A stretch of DNA of 64,000 nt from an uncultured Tenacibaculum sp. (lineage in GTDB: Bacteria > Bacteroidota > Bacteroidia > Flavobacteriales > Flavobacteriaceae). The notes under the pieces are model-generated. The model was not told where the DNA came from. It did not search any database and saw only the letters and a program-made list of their open reading frames with translations. The position numbers and the translations under genes were made by a program. Below, piece by piece: positions 61,828 through 64,000 of the stretch; position 1 is the stretch's first letter, and each line of letters starts with the position of its first letter. The stretch is taken from positions 186,001 through 250,000 of the forward strand of contig NZ_CANMAX010000003.1 in the NCBI RefSeq assembly GCF_947495995.1, read 5' to 3'.

Positions 61828-64000
61828 CACACACATATCACATACACGGAATGACCTGCAATGGTTGTCGCAGTCACGTTGAGGAAACGCTCACTAAAGT
61901 AGATGGTGTTTCAAAAGCAATAGTCAATTTAGATAAGGCGGAAGCTACTATAGAAATGGAATCCCACATTCCTATAGAAACTTTTCAAGAAGCCTTAAAA
62001 AAGGATGGTGATAGGTACAGTATTCATAAAAAAAGCGAGCAGCATCAGCATTCCGAACATAAAAAGGAAAAGCAACCTAAAGGTAAAGGTACAGGCACAT
62101 TTTATTGTCCTATGCATTGCGAAGGCGATAAAATCTATAACAAACCAGGTGATTGTCCTGTTTGCGGAATGGATTTGGTCGAAGAACAAAATCTATCAGC
62201 AACTTCAAAGGAACAATGGACGTGCCCTATGCACCCAGAAATCGTGAAAGACGAAGCAGGTTCGTGTCCTATCTGCGGAATGGATTTAGTGCCAATGCAA
62301 CCCGACCTTTCAGCAGAAGAAAAGACCTATAAAAAGCTATTAAAAAAGTTTTGGATTGCCACAGCATTCACCTTACCAATTTTCTTAATTGCTATGAGCG
62401 AAATGTTCAATAACAATCCATTATTCGATATAATGGAACAGAAATATTGGAATTGGATTCAGTTTGCATTGTCAATTCCAGTCGTGTTTTATGCCACTTG
62501 GATGTTCTTTGAACGTGCCTATAAAAGTATTAAGACTTGGAATCTCAATATGTTTACGCTCATTGGAATTGGTGCAGGCGTAGCGTGGTTGTTTAGTGTA
62601 ATTGGAATGTTATTTCCCGATGTGTTTCCAAGTCAATTTAAAACAGAATCAGGTGCAGTCCACGTCTATTTTGAAGCAGCAACGGTAATTCTAACATTGG
62701 TGCTTTTAGGTCAATTATTAGAAGCTCGCGCACATAGTAAAACAAATTCAGCAGTAAAAGAACTGTTGAAATTAGCACCTAATAAGGCCATAAAAATTGT
62801 GGATGGTGAAGAAGTTGAAGTCAGTATTGACGAGATAGAACTCAACTATATTCTAAAAGTAAAACCGGGCGATAAAATTCCTGTAGATGGTGTCATTACG
62901 GAAGGCAATACAAGTATTGACGAATCAATGATTACTGGTGAACCCATTCCAGTAAATAAAGCTTTAGATGATAAAGTAAGTAGCGGAACAATAAATGGCA
63001 ATCAATCCTTTTTAATGAAAGCTGAAAAGGTAGGTAGTGACACTTTATTATCACAAATCATTCATATGGTGAATGATGCCAGTAGAAGTCGTGCACCTAT
63101 TCAAAATTTAGCTGATAAAGTTTCGGGTTATTTTGTACCAGTTGTAGTTATCATATCTGTAATCACATTTATTGTGTGGGCAATTTGGGGACCAGAACCT
63201 GCTTACGTCTATGCGTTGGTTAATGCAATTGCAGTTCTAATTATAGCCTGTCCGTGTGCATTAGGTCTAGCAACGCCAATGTCTGTGATGGTTGGTGTAG
63301 GTAAAGGTGCTCAAAATGGCGTATTGATTAAGAACGCCGAAGCACTTGAAAAAATGGATAAAGTAAATACGCTTATCGTTGACAAAACAGGAACAATTAC
63401 AGAAGGTAAACCAACAGTTGAAACCGTAGGTGCTTTTAATGATGCCTTAAGTGAAAAAGAAGCGTTACAATACATCGTTTCACTCAACACAAATAGCGAG
63501 CATCCGTTAGCAGAAGCTACCGTGAAATACGGAAAAGAGCATAGTGCTGAAATACTAAAGTCCGTAGATTTTAGTGCTGTTACTGGAAAGGGTGTTGAAG
63601 CTAAAATTGATGGCAAAAATGTAGCATTGGGGAATCCTAAAATGATGGAATATGCCAAATCAGACATTACATCGACAATGAAAGATGAAGCCAAAACCTA
63701 TCAAAAACAAGGTAAAACGGTTTCTTATTTAGCGATAGATAAAACCGTTGTAGGCTACGTGGTCATTGGCGATAAGATAAAAGAAACAAGTGCCAAAGCT
63801 ATTAAAGCACTTCAAGGTAAAGGCATTGATGTAATAATGCTTACAGGCGATAATCACGATACCGCACAAGCAGTAGCATCAGAATTGAATCTGGCAGACT
63901 TTAAAGCCAGTATGTTACCAGAGGACAAACTCAAAGAAGTGGAAAAATTACAAGAAAACGGAAAAGTAGTTGCTATGGCAGGTGATGGTATTAACGATGC
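61824..64000 (+). CDS. Heavy-metal (copper-type) P-type ATPase, cut by the window end
   Basis: A P1B ATPase, 725 codons before the edge. It starts with ATG overlapping the previous stop (ATGA). Order: an HMA domain with GMTCNGC (Cys12, Cys15), a His-rich linker, two heavy-metal-binding domains with CPMH...CPVCGMD and CPMHPE...CPICGMD, transmembrane helices, the GEPIP actuator motif, CPC in ACPCALGLATP (about residue 476), DKTGT (Asp about 520), SEHPLAEA and the GDGIND hinge motif at the edge. CPC indicates Cu export. Only the last transmembrane helices are missing. Confidence 0.95.
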   Translation, partial: MTHTYHIHGMTCNGCRSHVEETLTKVDGVSKAIVNLDKAEATIEMESHIPIETFQEALKKDGDRYSIHKKSEQHQHSEHKKEKQPKGKGTGTFYCPMHCEGDKIYNKPGDCPVCGMDLVEEQNLSATSKEQWTCPMHPEIVKDEAGSCPICGMDLVPMQPDLSAEEKTYKKLLKKFWIATAFTLPIFLIAMSEMFNNNPLFDIMEQKYWNWIQFALSIPVVFYATWMFFERAYKSIKTWNLNMFTLIGIGAGVAWLFSVIGMLFPDVFPSQFKTESGAVHVYFEAATVILTLVLLGQLLEARAHSKTNSAVKELLKLAPNKAIKIVDGEEVEVSIDEIELNYILKVKPGDKIPVDGVITEGNTSIDESMITGEPIPVNKALDDKVSSGTINGNQSFLMKAEKVGSDTLLSQIIHMVNDASRSRAPIQNLADKVSGYFVPVVVIISVITFIVWAIWGPEPAYVYALVNAIAVLIIACPCALGLATPMSVMVGVGKGAQNGVLIKNAEALEKMDKVNTLIVDKTGTITEGKPTVETVGAFNDALSEKEALQYIVSLNTNSEHPLAEATVKYGKEHSAEILKSVDFSAVTGKGVEAKIDGKNVALGNPKMMEYAKSDITSTMKDEAKTYQKQGKTVSYLAIDKTVVGYVVIGDKIKETSAKAIKALQGKGIDVIMLTGDNHDTAQAVASELNLADFKASMLPEDKLKEVEKLQENGKVVAMAGDGIND

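Noticed and set aside
1..64000. Search for CRISPR arrays, rRNA genes, intact transposases, integrases or phage genes
   Set aside because: No regularly spaced repeats, no rRNA-like sequence and no recognisable transposase or integrase frame were seen; only short repeats near 55344 and 59838.

Overview
The window is a low-GC, AT-rich chromosomal segment from a marine-type flavobacterium (Bacteroidota, family Flavobacteriaceae; genus not determined). The evidence is the family content (GSCFA protein, DUF2024, HYC_CC_PP protein, choice-of-anchor I protein, aromatic amino acid hydroxylase with a long C-terminal extension, TonB/CarboxypepD-reg outer-membrane barrels), the absence of Shine-Dalgarno sequences, and repeated Bacteroidota-type promoters with a TAnnTTTG -7 box, several with a TTG about 17-21 bases upstream.

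Layout. 1-5.6 kb: a double-glycine leader peptide gene at the left edge, then map with a methyltransferase, an HxlR/DUF4442 pair, and gpmI with a thioredoxin-fold lipoprotein. 5.8-14 kb: a coiled-coil secreted protein, an unknown helical protein, aromatic amino acid hydroxylase plus rhodanese, a stand-alone C39 peptidase lipoprotein, a barrel protein and GSCFA. 14-24.7 kb: alaS, then a long forward run (M23 peptidase, CapA-like, MerR, LemA, two TPM proteins, PhoD-like phosphatase, a beta-propeller, DUF2237). 24.7-28.6 kb: a giant phosphoesterase-barrel fusion and a chimeric gene remnant. 28.6-34.7 kb: a thiol/oxidant block on the minus strand (MarR with a four-Cys tail, DUF2024, secreted protein, thioredoxin-like protein, SelO, hydrolase-OsmC, MsrA, MsrB). 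A repeated palindrome, AGTTAGGAATCCTAACT-like, precedes three of the genes in the MarR part. 34.8-48.4 kb: an HD-PycTM fusion, a GAF protein, an outer-membrane barrel, a small secreted/PilJ/TonB group, der, a choice-of-anchor I protein and era.

48.5-55.3 kb: two almost identical initiator tRNA genes in direct orientation bracket an orphan cysC and an uncharacterised gene set matching the STM4011-STM4015 families of Salmonella: two radical SAM proteins, an alkaline-phosphatase-superfamily hydrolase, an ATP-grasp protein and a WGR/leucine-rich protein, plus a HAD hydrolase. The tight, overlapping operon looks like a protein- or peptide-modifying pathway and is the best candidate for an undescribed system here.

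55.3-64 kb: just past the second tRNA begins what looks like acquired metal-resistance cargo (HYC_CC_PP protein, CusA-type RND pump, TolC-type outer-membrane protein with a repeat inserted in its signal peptide, an acetolactate-decarboxylase-fold lipoprotein, and a CopA-type P-type ATPase cut by the window edge). The last four are joined end to end by overlaps or 3-base gaps. No rRNA, CRISPR array, intact transposase or integrase was recognised.
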